Shown here: piece after piece, positions 32,090 through 41,042 of the stretch
How positions within the stretch are numbered: the first letter of the stretch is position 1
Layout: the number at the start of each line of letters is the position of its first letter
The notes under the pieces: generated by a model
Database searches by the model: none
What the model was told of the DNA's origin: nothing
What the model saw: only the letters and a program-made list of their open reading frames with translations
Translations under genes and position numbers: made by a program
NCBI GenBank assembly: GCA_046316615.1
Contig: JBKDAN010000057.1
Coordinates: 1-64,000, forward strand
Source: BJHL01 sp040378885
GTDB taxonomy: Bacteria > Planctomycetota > Phycisphaerae > Phycisphaerales > UBA1924
Direction: 5' to 3'
DNA: 64,000 nucleotides

Positions 32090-33151
32090 ATGGCTGAAGA
32101 CATGGGCGAAAAGTCTGAGTTGCCAACGCCGAAGCGGCTTGAAGAAGCGCGTGAGCGCGGTCAGGTCGCGAAGAGCCAGGACCTGGCGGCGGCGATTGAC
32201 TTGATCGCCGGTGTGATGCTGATCGTGGTGCTGGGCGGATTTCTGGTGCGCGGGTGGATGGAGATGATGCGGCGGGGGCTTTCGCAGGGCGAGGTGTATC
32301 TGAATGCGGGCGAGCTCATGCAGGTTGTGCGTGAAGTCGCGCTGCAGAGCCTTATTGCGATCGTGCCGATTCTGGCGGTGATGCTGCTGGTGGCGATCGT
32401 GGGGCACCTGATTCAATTCGGCCCGATGCTGAGCACGCAGGCGCTGGAGCCGAAGTTTGATCGCTTGAACCCGGTGCAGGGTTTGCAGAACTTGTACGGT
32501 CGCAAGAACATGGTGCGGTCGGGTCTGAACATTGTGAAGCTGTTGATCGTGTGCTGCGTGGGGTATGCGTATCTGTCGCGCTGCGTGGCCGAGATCGCGA
32601 TGCTGCCGGTGCTGGAACTGAAGGGGATGCTTGCGGTTGCGGGTGAACTGATGCTGCATCTGGTGATGTGGCTGCTTGCACTGCTGCTGGTGCTGGGTGT
32701 GGCGGACTTCATGTTTCAGAAGTGGCAGCACACGCAAGAACTGAAGATGACCAAGCAGGAAGTGCAGGATGAACGGCGCAGCATGGACGGTGATCCGCAG
32801 ATCAAGGGGCGGCGCTTGCGGATGATGCGCCAGATCGCGATGCAGCAGGTGAACAAGGCGGTGCCCAACGCGAATGTGGTGGTGACGAACCCGACACACT
32901 TTTCAGTGGCGCTGCAGTATGACCAGGGGTCGATGGCGGCACCGCGGGTGGTGGCGAAGGGTGTGGATCACATGGCGCTGCGGATTCGGCAAGTTGCGAT
33001 GATTCACAAAGTGCCGATTGTCGAGAGGCCGCCCTTGGCGCGTGCGTTGTATGCAGAGGTGGAGGTCGGACAGGAGATCAACGAAGAGCTGTATCAGGCG
33101 GTGGCCGAAGTGCTGGCGTACGTGTACCGGTTGGAGAAGGAAGCGGCGTAG
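32090..33151 (+). CDS. flhB: Flagellar export switch protein FlhB
   Basis: 353 residues. Four membrane helices are followed by a cytoplasmic domain with the self-cleaving NPTH motif (N267-H270, in VVVTNPTHFSVAL). Cleavage there changes export specificity from hook to filament on the FliK signal. EKSELPTPKRLEEARERGQVAKSQDL is the standard start. The protein is complete. Confidence 0.96.
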   Translation: MAEDMGEKSELPTPKRLEEARERGQVAKSQDLAAAIDLIAGVMLIVVLGGFLVRGWMEMMRRGLSQGEVYLNAGELMQVVREVALQSLIAIVPILAVMLLVAIVGHLIQFGPMLSTQALEPKFDRLNPVQGLQNLYGRKNMVRSGLNIVKLLIVCCVGYAYLSRCVAEIAMLPVLELKGMLAVAGELMLHLVMWLLALLLVLGVADFMFQKWQHTQELKMTKQEVQDERRSMDGDPQIKGRRLRMMRQIAMQQVNKAVPNANVVVTNPTHFSVALQYDQGSMAAPRVVAKGVDHMALRIRQVAMIHKVPIVERPPLARALYAEVEVGQEINEELYQAVAEVLAYVYRLEKEAA

Positions 33152-33155
33152 AAGC

Positions 33156-33203
33156 AAGTACCTAAGTAGCGGAGAGACGAAGTTCCCAAGTGCCTCAGTC
33201 CGG
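33156..33203. repeat. Degenerate octamer repeat between flhB and flhA
   Basis: Six back-to-back 8-bp units, most of the form AAGTNCCN: AAGTACCT, AAGTAGCG, GAGAGACG, AAGTTCCC, AAGTGCCT, CAGTCCGG. They fill almost all of the flhB-flhA gap. The unit length is the same as in the arrays at 2931-3066 and 13212-13251. Confidence 0.6.
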
Positions 33204-33224
33204 TTTGTGTTGGTGATATGAGTT

Positions 33225-35435
33225 ATGGCTGCAGCGGGCAAGAAATCTCCGGTTCGGGCGGCGGCACCTGCGGTGGCGGAAGGTTCGCGCGCGGCGAGTT
33301 CGACTGTGCCCGGTTGGATGCGGGCGCTGAGCGAGTATCGCGGGTACATCGTGCCGATTGCGTTTATCGTGATGATGGTGGTGCTGCTTGTGCCGCTGCC
33401 GTCGATTGTGATGGACGTTCTGATCTGTCTGAACATCGCCATCAGCGTCGTGGTGCTTCTGACGACGATCTACATGAAGGATCCGCTGGAGTTCAGCGTG
33501 TTTCCATCACTGCTGCTGGCGACGACGCTATTTCGGCTGGTGCTGAACGTTGCAAGCACGCGACTGATTCTGACGGCGGACGCATCATCTCCGGAAGAGG
33601 CGGCGACCGTCGCGGGCCATGTCATCATGGCGTTCGGCAACTTTGTGGCGGGGAACTCGTTGTTTGTGGGCATCGTGATCTTTCTGATCATGGTGATCGT
33701 GCAGTTTCTGGTTATCACGAAAGGTGCGACACGCATCAGTGAAGTTGCGGCGCGTTTCACGTTGGACGCGATGCCCGGCAAGCAGATGGCGATTGACAGC
33801 GATCTGAATGCGGGGCACATTGATGAGGCCGAGGCACGGCGGCGGCGTGAGAAGCTGGCGCAGGAGACGGACTTCTACGGTGCGATGGACGGCGCCAGCA
33901 AGTTCGTCCGCGGCGATGCGATCGCGGGATTGATCATCACGGCGATCAACATCGTGGGCGGCTTTGCGGTGGGCATCATCATTCGCGGATGGGATGCCGG
34001 AAAGACGGCTGAGGTCTTCACGAAGCTGACAATCGGTGACGGCTTGTCGTCGCAGATTCCGAGCTTCGTGATCGCCATCGCCAGCGCTTTGATTGTGACA
34101 CGTAGCGGCAGCAAGCAGCAACTGGGCAATGAGCTGGCGGATCAGGTAACGAGCCAGCCCAAGGGGTTGTTCATCACGGCGGGCTTCCTCGCGCTGCTCA
34201 CGCTGACGCCCTTGCCGACGCTGCCGCTGCTGATCATCGGTGGCGGGCTTGGGCTTATCGCGTGGACGATGACGAAGGGTGAGAAGCAGGCGGCTGCGGT
34301 GAAGAAGGAAGCGGCGAAGCAAGCAGCGGCGCCAGCGAAGCCCGAGCCGCCTCCGATTGAGAGCTTGCTGAAGGTTGACACGATGGAGTTGGAAGTGGGG
34401 TATGCGCTGGTGTCGCTGATCGACACGGCGCAGGGCGGGGATTTGCTTGATCGCATCACAAGCGTGCGGCGGCAATTGGCTGTGGAGCTTGGATTGGTGA
34501 TGCCGCCTGTGCGCATTCGCGACAACATGCAACTGCCCGGGACGGAGTATCGCGTGAAGATTCGCGGCAACGCGGTCGCTGGCGGGTTTGTGCGACCGGG
34601 CAAGCTGCTTGCGATGGATGCCGGCCTGGCGAGCGGCAAGATTGATGGAGAGCGCACGAAGGAGCCGGCGTTCGGACTGGATGCATGGTGGATTGATCAG
34701 CAGACTCGAGCTCGCGCGGAGATGCTCAACTACACGGTGGTGGATGCAACGAGTGTGCTGGGCACGCACCTGACGGAAATCGTGCGCAAGCACGCGGATG
34801 AGCTGCTGACGCGCGACGAGGTGAACAACTTGCTCGAGCAGCTCAAGCAGAAGAGTCCGAAGATCATCGAGGAAACGGTGCCGGCGATTGTGAAGCCAGT
34901 GGAGTTGCAGAAGATTCTGCAAAACCTGCTGCGTGAACGCGTGCCGATTCGTGACCTTGAGACGATTCTGGAGACATTGAGCGAGTGGGGGCCCAAGACC
35001 AAGGACTTGGAAGTGCTGACGGAGTATGTCCGCAACGCGCTGCGTCGCACGATCTGTCAGCAGTTCAGTTCGCCGGATGAGAACGGCGTACGCAAGCTGG
35101 TGTGCGTGACGCTTGATCCGGCGCTCGAAGACTTGATCAACTCGTTCATTGATCGCGGGCCTGCGGGCACGGCGGTGAACATGCCCAGCCGGGTTGCGCA
35201 GATGATTGCGCAGCAGGTGGCGAATGGGTTGCAGACGGTGACGTCGCGCGGTTTGCCTGCGGTAGTCATTGCGAGCCCGCCTGTGCGAGCGGTGGTGAAG
35301 CAGTTGCTGGAGCCGCATGTGCCGGGTGTGGCGGTGCTGGGCTACAACGAAGTGACGCAGGGCGTGGATGTGGAAAGCACTGCACTGATCATGACACCTC
35401 CGGAACTGCTGGGCAAGCAGACTGCAGCGGCGTAA
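33225..35435 (+). CDS. flhA: Flagellar export gate protein FlhA
   Basis: 736 residues. The N-terminal half has about eight membrane helices and the FHIPEP signature region (EVAARFTLDAMPGKQMAIDSDLNAGHIDEAEARRRREKLAQETDFYGAMDGASKFVRGDAIAG). A linker rich in Ala, Lys and Pro (about 350-382) leads to the cytoplasmic ring domain that receives chaperone-substrate complexes. This is the last gene of the flagellar block; its neighbour on the other strand ends 15 bases away. Confidence 0.96.
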   Translation: MAAAGKKSPVRAAAPAVAEGSRAASSTVPGWMRALSEYRGYIVPIAFIVMMVVLLVPLPSIVMDVLICLNIAISVVVLLTTIYMKDPLEFSVFPSLLLATTLFRLVLNVASTRLILTADASSPEEAATVAGHVIMAFGNFVAGNSLFVGIVIFLIMVIVQFLVITKGATRISEVAARFTLDAMPGKQMAIDSDLNAGHIDEAEARRRREKLAQETDFYGAMDGASKFVRGDAIAGLIITAINIVGGFAVGIIIRGWDAGKTAEVFTKLTIGDGLSSQIPSFVIAIASALIVTRSGSKQQLGNELADQVTSQPKGLFITAGFLALLTLTPLPTLPLLIIGGGLGLIAWTMTKGEKQAAAVKKEAAKQAAAPAKPEPPPIESLLKVDTMELEVGYALVSLIDTAQGGDLLDRITSVRRQLAVELGLVMPPVRIRDNMQLPGTEYRVKIRGNAVAGGFVRPGKLLAMDAGLASGKIDGERTKEPAFGLDAWWIDQQTRARAEMLNYTVVDATSVLGTHLTEIVRKHADELLTRDEVNNLLEQLKQKSPKIIEETVPAIVKPVELQKILQNLLRERVPIRDLETILETLSEWGPKTKDLEVLTEYVRNALRRTICQQFSSPDENGVRKLVCVTLDPALEDLINSFIDRGPAGTAVNMPSRVAQMIAQQVANGLQTVTSRGLPAVVIASPPVRAVVKQLLEPHVPGVAVLGYNEVTQGVDVESTALIMTPPELLGKQTAAA

Positions 35436-35450
35436 TGAGCGGTCAGTCGG

Positions 35451-36140
35451 TTACGTGCTGAGCAGCTTCATGCCGCGTGTGACGTAGGGGATGCCACTGA
35501 TGACAGTGACGAGAACCGTGGCCCAGGCGATGACATCGATGGTGATGCGGCCCCAGGTGCCTGCGGTGACATTGGTGATGCCAAGCAACAGCAGGATGGC
35601 GGGGATAGCGCAGGCCTGAATGATCATCTTGGCTTTGCCGCTTGCGCTGGCGGAGAAGTCTTTGCCTTCACCTTCGAGCATGGCACGAATTGTCGTGACA
35701 AGCAATTCGCGGCCCAGCATGACGACGACCATCCACGGGGCGATGCCTGAGACTTGCAGGGCCTTGGGGCCATCGACATCGAAGGAGAAGTTGGGTCCGG
35801 CGAGCATGATGAATGCGCCGAGGACCAAGACTTTGTCGGCGAAGGGGTCCATGACGCGACCAAACTTGCTGACGACGTTCCAGCGGCGTGCGAGCGGGCC
35901 GTCGATGGCGTCGGTCAGTGCGGCGAGGATGAAGAGCGCAGCAGCGACGAGGTAGGGCGTGACGGGGTGCGCGGGACTGGTGACGAGCTTTGAAGTCGGA
36001 TAGCGCCAGACTGCGAGCAGAATGAAGAACGCAAGCGCGATGATGAGGCGCACGACGGTGAGTGCGTTGGGAATCCACCGGCGGTGGTCGGTGGGGACCG
36101 CCTGGGCGCCGGTGGACTTGGATGGCACCACATTCTCCAT
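35451..36140 (-). CDS. pgsA: CDP-alcohol phosphatidyltransferase (PgsA-like)
   Basis: 229 residues with about five membrane helices. The CDP-alcohol motif is complete: D-x2-DG-x2-AR-x8-G-x3-D-x3-D, in the segment starting DAIDGPLARRW and ending GRVMDPFADK. Such enzymes join CDP-diacylglycerol to an alcohol. The short length and the WIPNALTVVRLIIA start fit phosphatidylglycerophosphate synthase, but the alcohol is inferred. I place the start at the ATG at 36140, just before the soluble N-terminal part; the frame is open further upstream but without similarity. Confidence 0.88.
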   Translation of the reverse strand: MENVVPSKSTGAQAVPTDHRRWIPNALTVVRLIIALAFFILLAVWRYPTSKLVTSPAHPVTPYLVAAALFILAALTDAIDGPLARRWNVVSKFGRVMDPFADKVLVLGAFIMLAGPNFSFDVDGPKALQVSGIAPWMVVVMLGRELLVTTIRAMLEGEGKDFSASASGKAKMIIQACAIPAILLLLGITNVTAGTWGRITIDVIAWATVLVTVISGIPYVTRGMKLLST

Positions 36141-36207
36141 TCGCGGGAAGCATAGCGAGTGGAGAGAGCGATACGGATGGATCACGCCGTTCGGGAAATC
36201 CGAAGGC

Positions 36208-36456
36208 TCAGCGTTGGCCGGTGATGAGCCAGCCGGGTTTGGAGGCGTTGGTGGTTCGTGTGATCGAAGCGATACGCGCGGTGGGTGAGTCATCCCAGCG
36301 GCGAATGGCGTGCTGCAGGGTCATCATCTCTTCGTCGGCGTTTGTCGCGGCGTGTCCGAGCGCAGATTGATCGGAGTAGAACTCGCTTTCAATATTGTCG
36401 AGCGGTGGATTTCCTGCGGAGGCTGGTTTGGCGCGGCGCGATGGTTTCCTGGCCAT
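36208..36456 (-). CDS. Small basic protein of unknown function
   Basis: 82 residues. The N-terminus is basic (MARKPSRRAKPAS), and the middle is acidic and helical (DNIESEFYSDQSALGHAATNADEEMMTLQHAIRRWD). No family is recognised. A strong ribosome site (AAGGAG, 8 bases before the ATG) and its place 23 bases after the lipoprotein gene on the same strand make it a likely real gene, translated with the lipoprotein. Confidence 0.65.
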   Translation of the reverse strand: MARKPSRRAKPASAGNPPLDNIESEFYSDQSALGHAATNADEEMMTLQHAIRRWDDSPTARIASITRTTNASKPGWLITGQR

Positions 36457-36479
36457 GGGTCACTCCTTTGCATTTGTGA

Positions 36480-38057
36480 TTACGGGGTGGATCGCAGGTA
36501 GTACTCGGTGAGTGCGGCGCGGGCGATGCGGAAGGCCGTTCGTTCGTCTGCGGATTCTTCGAAACGCTTCAGGACCAGTTGGATGTCTTCATCACTGGCG
36601 GCAGTTGGTTCGTCATTGAGTGCGTTGAGGACGCGTGCGCCGGGTTCACGTGTTTGCAGGAGGCGACGGGATGCATCGCGATTGGCGCGATAGCTCAGGT
36701 ACGAGTCGATGTTGACAGATCGCCATGATGCGCGGGTGATGGCGAGTTGCGGCGTGCCGTCGGAGGTGGGGTCTCTCTCTTCGATGCGGATTGCGTCGTT
36801 CGGCTTGGGGATGAACTTGATGAGCGTGTCGAGTTCGCGGCGGATCTTCAAGGCGGCGGGCGATTCGTCGCGGCTGATCGCGTCGAGCATGGCTTTGACA
36901 ATGGTGGGTTCCGCGATGTTTCGCAAGGTGGCTTGCGGGCCTGTGGGCGGGATGATGCTGCCGTTGATGAGGGCGTGTGTGGGGATGGGATCGCCCAGCA
37001 CGCCGTTTTCCAGGATCGGTAGATCAAATCCCAGGTAACCGATCACGAGGGGTGGGTTGAATGTCTCAGAGAGTGCGATGGAGCGAGCGCTGGCGGCGGC
37101 GATACGAACGCTGCCGCCTGGCGCGAGTGATTGGCCTGAGGCAGGTTGCGAGGACTTGAGCAGCTCATTGAGACGCGTGATCACGGCGTCGTAGTTCTTT
37201 GCGGAAGCGTCTTGCGCTGATGTGTCAGCGTCTGGTGTTGAGACGAGCATGCTCGCGAGTGGGCGCGCGAGGCCAACATCGAGACCTGCGGCGCGGGTGC
37301 TGGCGTCGTAGAGCGAGACATCGAGCTGACCTGTGAGGAAGATGCGTGAGACCACGCGAAGGAAGTTGCGCGGGGGTTGATTCGCGGGCGTGCCATACGC
37401 AGCGAGAAAGTCGCGACGATCGGGTGATTCGTCGAGCCAGGTGTGGACTTGCTGGTGAAGTGACATGATGTCGATGCCAAGCGTGCGAGCATCGTTGATG
37501 GAGATGGTGCCGTTGGCGGAATCTGCACCAAGCAGACTGAGGCCCACGGGCACGCCGCTTATGGGGACGGCAAGGTTGAGGCCGGCGCTGCTGCTGACAC
37601 TGAAGGAATGAGTCGGGAAAGCTGCGCCGGGAGCTAAGGCCCATGCTGGAACTTTGTCGTTGCCAGTTAAGCGCGGGCGTAACCAATCAAGTGGAAGCTG
37701 GTACGCGGATTCACCTTCGCGACCGAGGAACGACCTGCGGTAGAACTCGTCGTACGTATCGATGTTCAGGCGAGCGAGATGATTGTCGAGCGGCAGGAAG
37801 CCGCGTTGTTGATATTGCTGTTGCTGCTTGTCGACCGGCAACTGCACGAGGAACACATCGCCCGGCTGGATGTCCTGCGTGAGCGGGTAAACGGGAATGA
37901 CCTGGCTGGCGCGGATCGTCATGCACCAGTCGCGTGCGACGGATTCGAGCTGTTGGCCTTTCTGGGTTGAGCCGCAACCCGCGAGTGCAAAGACCAGCGC
38001 GAGCAGTGAGGCGGTCAGAGTGAGTTTGGATGGAAGCGTCGATGCATGATGTGTCAT
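36480..38057 (-). CDS. Lipoprotein of unknown function
   Basis: 525 residues with a lipoprotein signal: hydrophobic core LTASLLALVFA and lipobox LAGC, making C28 the acylated residue. It is therefore anchored to a membrane on the outer face of the cytoplasm. The rest is a soluble mixed fold with no motif I recognise. A stretch near 330-350 (NPPLVIGYLGFDLPILENGVLGDP) looks like a structured core, and the end is helical and charged. It is followed by the small gene at 36208-36456. Confidence 0.75.
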   Translation of the reverse strand: MTHHASTLPSKLTLTASLLALVFALAGCGSTQKGQQLESVARDWCMTIRASQVIPVYPLTQDIQPGDVFLVQLPVDKQQQQYQQRGFLPLDNHLARLNIDTYDEFYRRSFLGREGESAYQLPLDWLRPRLTGNDKVPAWALAPGAAFPTHSFSVSSSAGLNLAVPISGVPVGLSLLGADSANGTISINDARTLGIDIMSLHQQVHTWLDESPDRRDFLAAYGTPANQPPRNFLRVVSRIFLTGQLDVSLYDASTRAAGLDVGLARPLASMLVSTPDADTSAQDASAKNYDAVITRLNELLKSSQPASGQSLAPGGSVRIAAASARSIALSETFNPPLVIGYLGFDLPILENGVLGDPIPTHALINGSIIPPTGPQATLRNIAEPTIVKAMLDAISRDESPAALKIRRELDTLIKFIPKPNDAIRIEERDPTSDGTPQLAITRASWRSVNIDSYLSYRANRDASRRLLQTREPGARVLNALNDEPTAASDEDIQLVLKRFEESADERTAFRIARAALTEYYLRSTP

Positions 38058-38199
38058 GGTGCCCTCTCACGTACACGCTACCGAATTGCGACTGCTGATG
38101 CAAGAGGGCGTGACGAGCGCGAGGCGGATTTGTTGGAGTGTGCATGAAATGAGCGCACAAAACGTGTCGAACGTCGTTGGCTGTGATGTGGAAGTCTTG

Positions 38200-38238
38200 T
38201 GAAAAATGACAAGCCGGCAGACGCCATCGTCCGCCGGC
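38200..38238 (-). terminator. Intrinsic terminator of the prepilin-like gene
   Basis: An 11-bp stem (GCCGGCAGACG at 38213-38223 with CGTCCGCCGGC at 38228-38238, one G-T wobble) and a CCAT loop. On the minus strand it is followed by TTGTCATTTTTC, 25 bases after the prepilin-like stop codon. It ends the sigma factor/prepilin unit. Confidence 0.75.
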
Positions 38239-38262
38239 CCGTCCTCTGGAAGTTTGGTTGAC

Positions 38263-39051
38263 TCAGTTGGCCGTCATGTAGACGGGCGCGATGAGGTATT
38301 GCCAGTCGGGGTGGTCGTGCTGGCGAAGCTCTTCGGGCGGCTGTGGGAAGGCGGGGTCTTGCGAGAGATCGCGGCCGTTGTGCCAGCGGCAATCGGGGTT
38401 GCCGGTGTCGACGAGGCGGATGAGTTCGACGTGACCGTCGTAAAAGCCGTAGGTGCCTTTGCCAGCGTGCCAGTAGCCATAGCCGCCGGTTGTGCCGTTG
38501 TCGAAGTCGGCGGCGAGCAAATCGTTGGCGATGCGGAGGTCAGGGAATTCGAAGCGAGTTTCGACGACGAGCACGGTGTGGCTGGGGCGTTGAATGGTGG
38601 CCTCGCTGCGAAGGGCGTCACTGGGGGCGGTGTCTTTGCGCCAGAGCAGATGGCCGTTGAGGGCGTAGCTGCTGGCGATGTCGCCCACGCAAGTTGTGTC
38701 GTTGTCGACGCGTCCCAGTTCACTGACTGGTGCGCCGGGGTGATCGGGGCAGGACCACGATTTTCCTTCGGGCAGGTAGCCAGCTTCGGCAAACTTAGAA
38801 CGCCACGTGACGTGCTCGTTGCCGTTGACGCGGGTGCGATTCTCGGGCAGTTTGCCGCTGTTGCCTGTGCCAAAGGTGTTGATGGCGAGGGCTACTTGAC
38901 GCACGTTGTTCTGGCAGACTGTCGTGCGGGCGGCGCGGCGGGCTTTGCCGAGTGCGGGCAGCAGCATGCCGATGAGGACGGCGATGACCGCGATGACGAC
39001 GAGCAGTTCGACGAGCGTGAACGCAGCGCGAGGACGAGATGTGGGTCGCAT
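38263..39051 (-). CDS. Prepilin-like protein with H-X9-DG motif
   Basis: 262 residues. A short basic leader precedes the type IV prepilin cleavage and methylation segment AFTLVELLVVIAVIAVLIGMLLPAL, with Glu at +5 as required by prepilin peptidases. The C-terminal half has the planctomycete H-X9-DG motif: His of WHAGK, nine residues, then DG of FYDGHVE. Such proteins are abundant in planctomycetes and mostly of unknown role; a pseudopilin is likely. The ATG overlaps the stop of the sigma-factor gene by one base (TGATG), so the two are translated together. Confidence 0.9.
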   Translation of the reverse strand: MRPTSRPRAAFTLVELLVVIAVIAVLIGMLLPALGKARRAARTTVCQNNVRQVALAINTFGTGNSGKLPENRTRVNGNEHVTWRSKFAEAGYLPEGKSWSCPDHPGAPVSELGRVDNDTTCVGDIASSYALNGHLLWRKDTAPSDALRSEATIQRPSHTVLVVETRFEFPDLRIANDLLAADFDNGTTGGYGYWHAGKGTYGFYDGHVELIRLVDTGNPDCRWHNGRDLSQDPAFPQPPEELRQHDHPDWQYLIAPVYMTAN

Positions 39052-40694
39052 CACTTGATCTCCTTCACGAAGGTGGCGATGCGGATCTTGTCGGTGGGCT
39101 TGGGCGTGAAGGTGGGCCATTCGTTGACGTTGGGCGAGTCGGCTTCCCAGCGCGCGACCTGATAGGTGTCGTCGGCGGTTTTGCGAACGAGCATCTTCAT
39201 GCGTTTGCCGATGAGCGACTTGCTCACGGAGTTGTCAACGCAGATGGTCTGCACTTTGGAGTAGCCGTCTGCTTCATCCCAGGAGATGATGCGGAAGCGG
39301 GCCATGACCCAGCGTTCTTCGCCGCCGCAGAGTTCGATGGAGTCTTCCTGGAATCGCAGGCTCCACCACGTGGGCACCTGGATCCACGAACCGGCGATGG
39401 GGTCGGCGGGATCGGGCGCGGCAGAGCCGACGGGATCGCGACGCCAGACCATGTTGTCGTCGCCAAACTCGGCGCCTTCGGTGGTCATTTTGCCGCGCAT
39501 CAAGCCGTTCTTGATGGTGTAACTGAGCGTCGTGATCTTGCCGGTGGGATCGGGTGATCGATCTTCTGGGATGCGGTCAAAGCGGGTGATGCGGACGTTG
39601 AACGTGCCCTTGTCGCCATCTTCATCGGGCTTCTTGTCAAGGTCGGCCATGCGATCGCCCGTGACGGTGGCTCGTTCACCTTTCTCGTTGGTGGAGCCCA
39701 ACACCGTGAACTTGGTCGCGTCGACCTTGATCTCGAAGACGTCGACGTTCTTGTCGGCGAGCTTCTGGGTGTTCATCGGAAAGGCGGCGGACTGCTTGGT
39801 GGGCTTGGGGACGCTGGTGTACGTCTCCGTGGGCGTTTGAGCGATCGCTGTCGTGGCGATGGCCACGGGCAGAGATTTGCTGGAGACGCTGACGGACAAG
39901 AAGCCAACCACGCCAGTGAGGGCGACGAGGGCGGCAGCGCCGACAAGGAGTGATTTGGCGGTGAAGATCGACGTGCTGGCTGTTGCAGCGGACTTGCCGC
40001 TCAGCGCGGCGTCGAGCAGACCAACCTTGGCGAGCGACACAGTGAGAGCGGGTGACGCGACAGCGGACTTGGCTCCGCACGTGAGCGCGGCGGCGAGGGT
40101 GGCTGCGCCCAGCAACGCAGGGCTGCTGGACTTGAGGGTTTGTGAGAGCGCTGCGAGTGCGGTGTCGATGCGGCGTGACATGGTGCCTGGCGCGACGCCG
40201 GCTTCGCGGGCGAGGTCCTTCTGCGGACGGCCCGCGAGGAAGTGAGCGACGATGACATCGCGGTCTTCGTCGGGCAACTGGGCGAGGGCGGCATCGAGCA
40301 GTGGCTCAAGTTCTTTCCAGGTGCGCTGGTCGTCGGTGAGAGTCGCGTTGTCGGCGGCGGCACGCTCGATGCGCTCGCGGGTGGTCTTGCGGCGGAGCAG
40401 GTCGGTCGCGGTGCCCAGTGCGCAGGCGTGGAGCCAGGCGGCGGCATTGCCGCGAATGGTGGCGGCGGCGCGGGCGAACTTCAGGAAGGTTTCCTGAGCC
40501 GCGTCTTCGGCATCGGCTTGCGACCGCAGCACGCGGCGGCAGGTGGCGAAGACCATGGACTGGTAGCGCTGTGTGAGGGCGCGGAACGCGGCAGGGTCGC
40601 CCTGGGTGGCGAAGCGGCGCAAAGCGAGTGAGTCATCCATGGACTCATCGAGCAGGGCGGCGGTGTTCGCGGCGTTGATGGGAAGCTGGGTCAC
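39051..40694 (-). CDS. ECF sigma factor with membrane segment and C-terminal domain
   Basis: 547 residues. Residues ~20-185 form an ECF sigma factor: sigma-2 with FRALTQRYQSMVFATCRRVLRSQADAEDAAQETFLKF, and sigma-4 with LPDEDRDVIVAHFLAGRPQKDLAREAGVAPGTMSRRI. A hydrophobic patch (about 192-206) and a clear membrane helix (about 250-270, LLVGAAALVALTGVVGFLSVSV) follow, then a ~270-residue beta-rich domain predicted to be outside the membrane. ECF factors of this transmembrane type are known from planctomycetes; the C-terminal domain may sense a signal in place of a separate anti-sigma factor. It starts at a GTG with AAGGAG 8 bases upstream and is coupled to the prepilin-like gene. Confidence 0.88.
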   Translation of the reverse strand: MTQLPINAANTAALLDESMDDSLALRRFATQGDPAAFRALTQRYQSMVFATCRRVLRSQADAEDAAQETFLKFARAAATIRGNAAAWLHACALGTATDLLRRKTTRERIERAAADNATLTDDQRTWKELEPLLDAALAQLPDEDRDVIVAHFLAGRPQKDLAREAGVAPGTMSRRIDTALAALSQTLKSSSPALLGAATLAAALTCGAKSAVASPALTVSLAKVGLLDAALSGKSAATASTSIFTAKSLLVGAAALVALTGVVGFLSVSVSSKSLPVAIATTAIAQTPTETYTSVPKPTKQSAAFPMNTQKLADKNVDVFEIKVDATKFTVLGSTNEKGERATVTGDRMADLDKKPDEDGDKGTFNVRITRFDRIPEDRSPDPTGKITTLSYTIKNGLMRGKMTTEGAEFGDDNMVWRRDPVGSAAPDPADPIAGSWIQVPTWWSLRFQEDSIELCGGEERWVMARFRIISWDEADGYSKVQTICVDNSVSKSLIGKRMKMLVRKTADDTYQVARWEADSPNVNEWPTFTPKPTDKIRIATFVKEIK

Positions 40695-41042
40695 TGGGGT
40701 TACTCCTTACGCGGAGTAGTCGCATGCGGAAAGGGTCAGTTGCGCGCGGGCGTCAGAATTTCATTTGCTGGGTGCGGACGTGTTATCGAGCGAAGGAAAA
40801 CCTGCCACTTTTCTGGCAAATGTCGGTTTCTGATGTACGTTATGGTGCGGCACGCGATGGTTCGCGGCGATGTCGTTGCTTGGTTGGGAAAGAAGGGGTG
40901 CCACTTGTCATCGATACGGCGGTTTTCATGGGTTGTCGGGCTGACGTTGGCGAACGTCAGGGTGCGTAAACCGGCGTTCGCGACGACGTGCTGTGTGTTG
41001 TTTCGCGACTCGCGCGTTGGCGTGCAATGAAGGGGCGGTAGC
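40695..41042. other. Divergent promoter region with hairpins
   Basis: A 348-bp region between the minus-strand sigma factor and the first PEP-CTERM-like gene. It has a hairpin at 40941-40960 (perfect 8-bp stem CTGACGTT / AACGTCAG, GGCG loop) and a weaker one near 40805-40820 (TGCCA / TGGCA). The sigma-factor ribosome site (AAGGAG on the minus strand) is at its left edge. It must hold promoters for both directions; I cannot name them with confidence. Confidence 0.5.
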
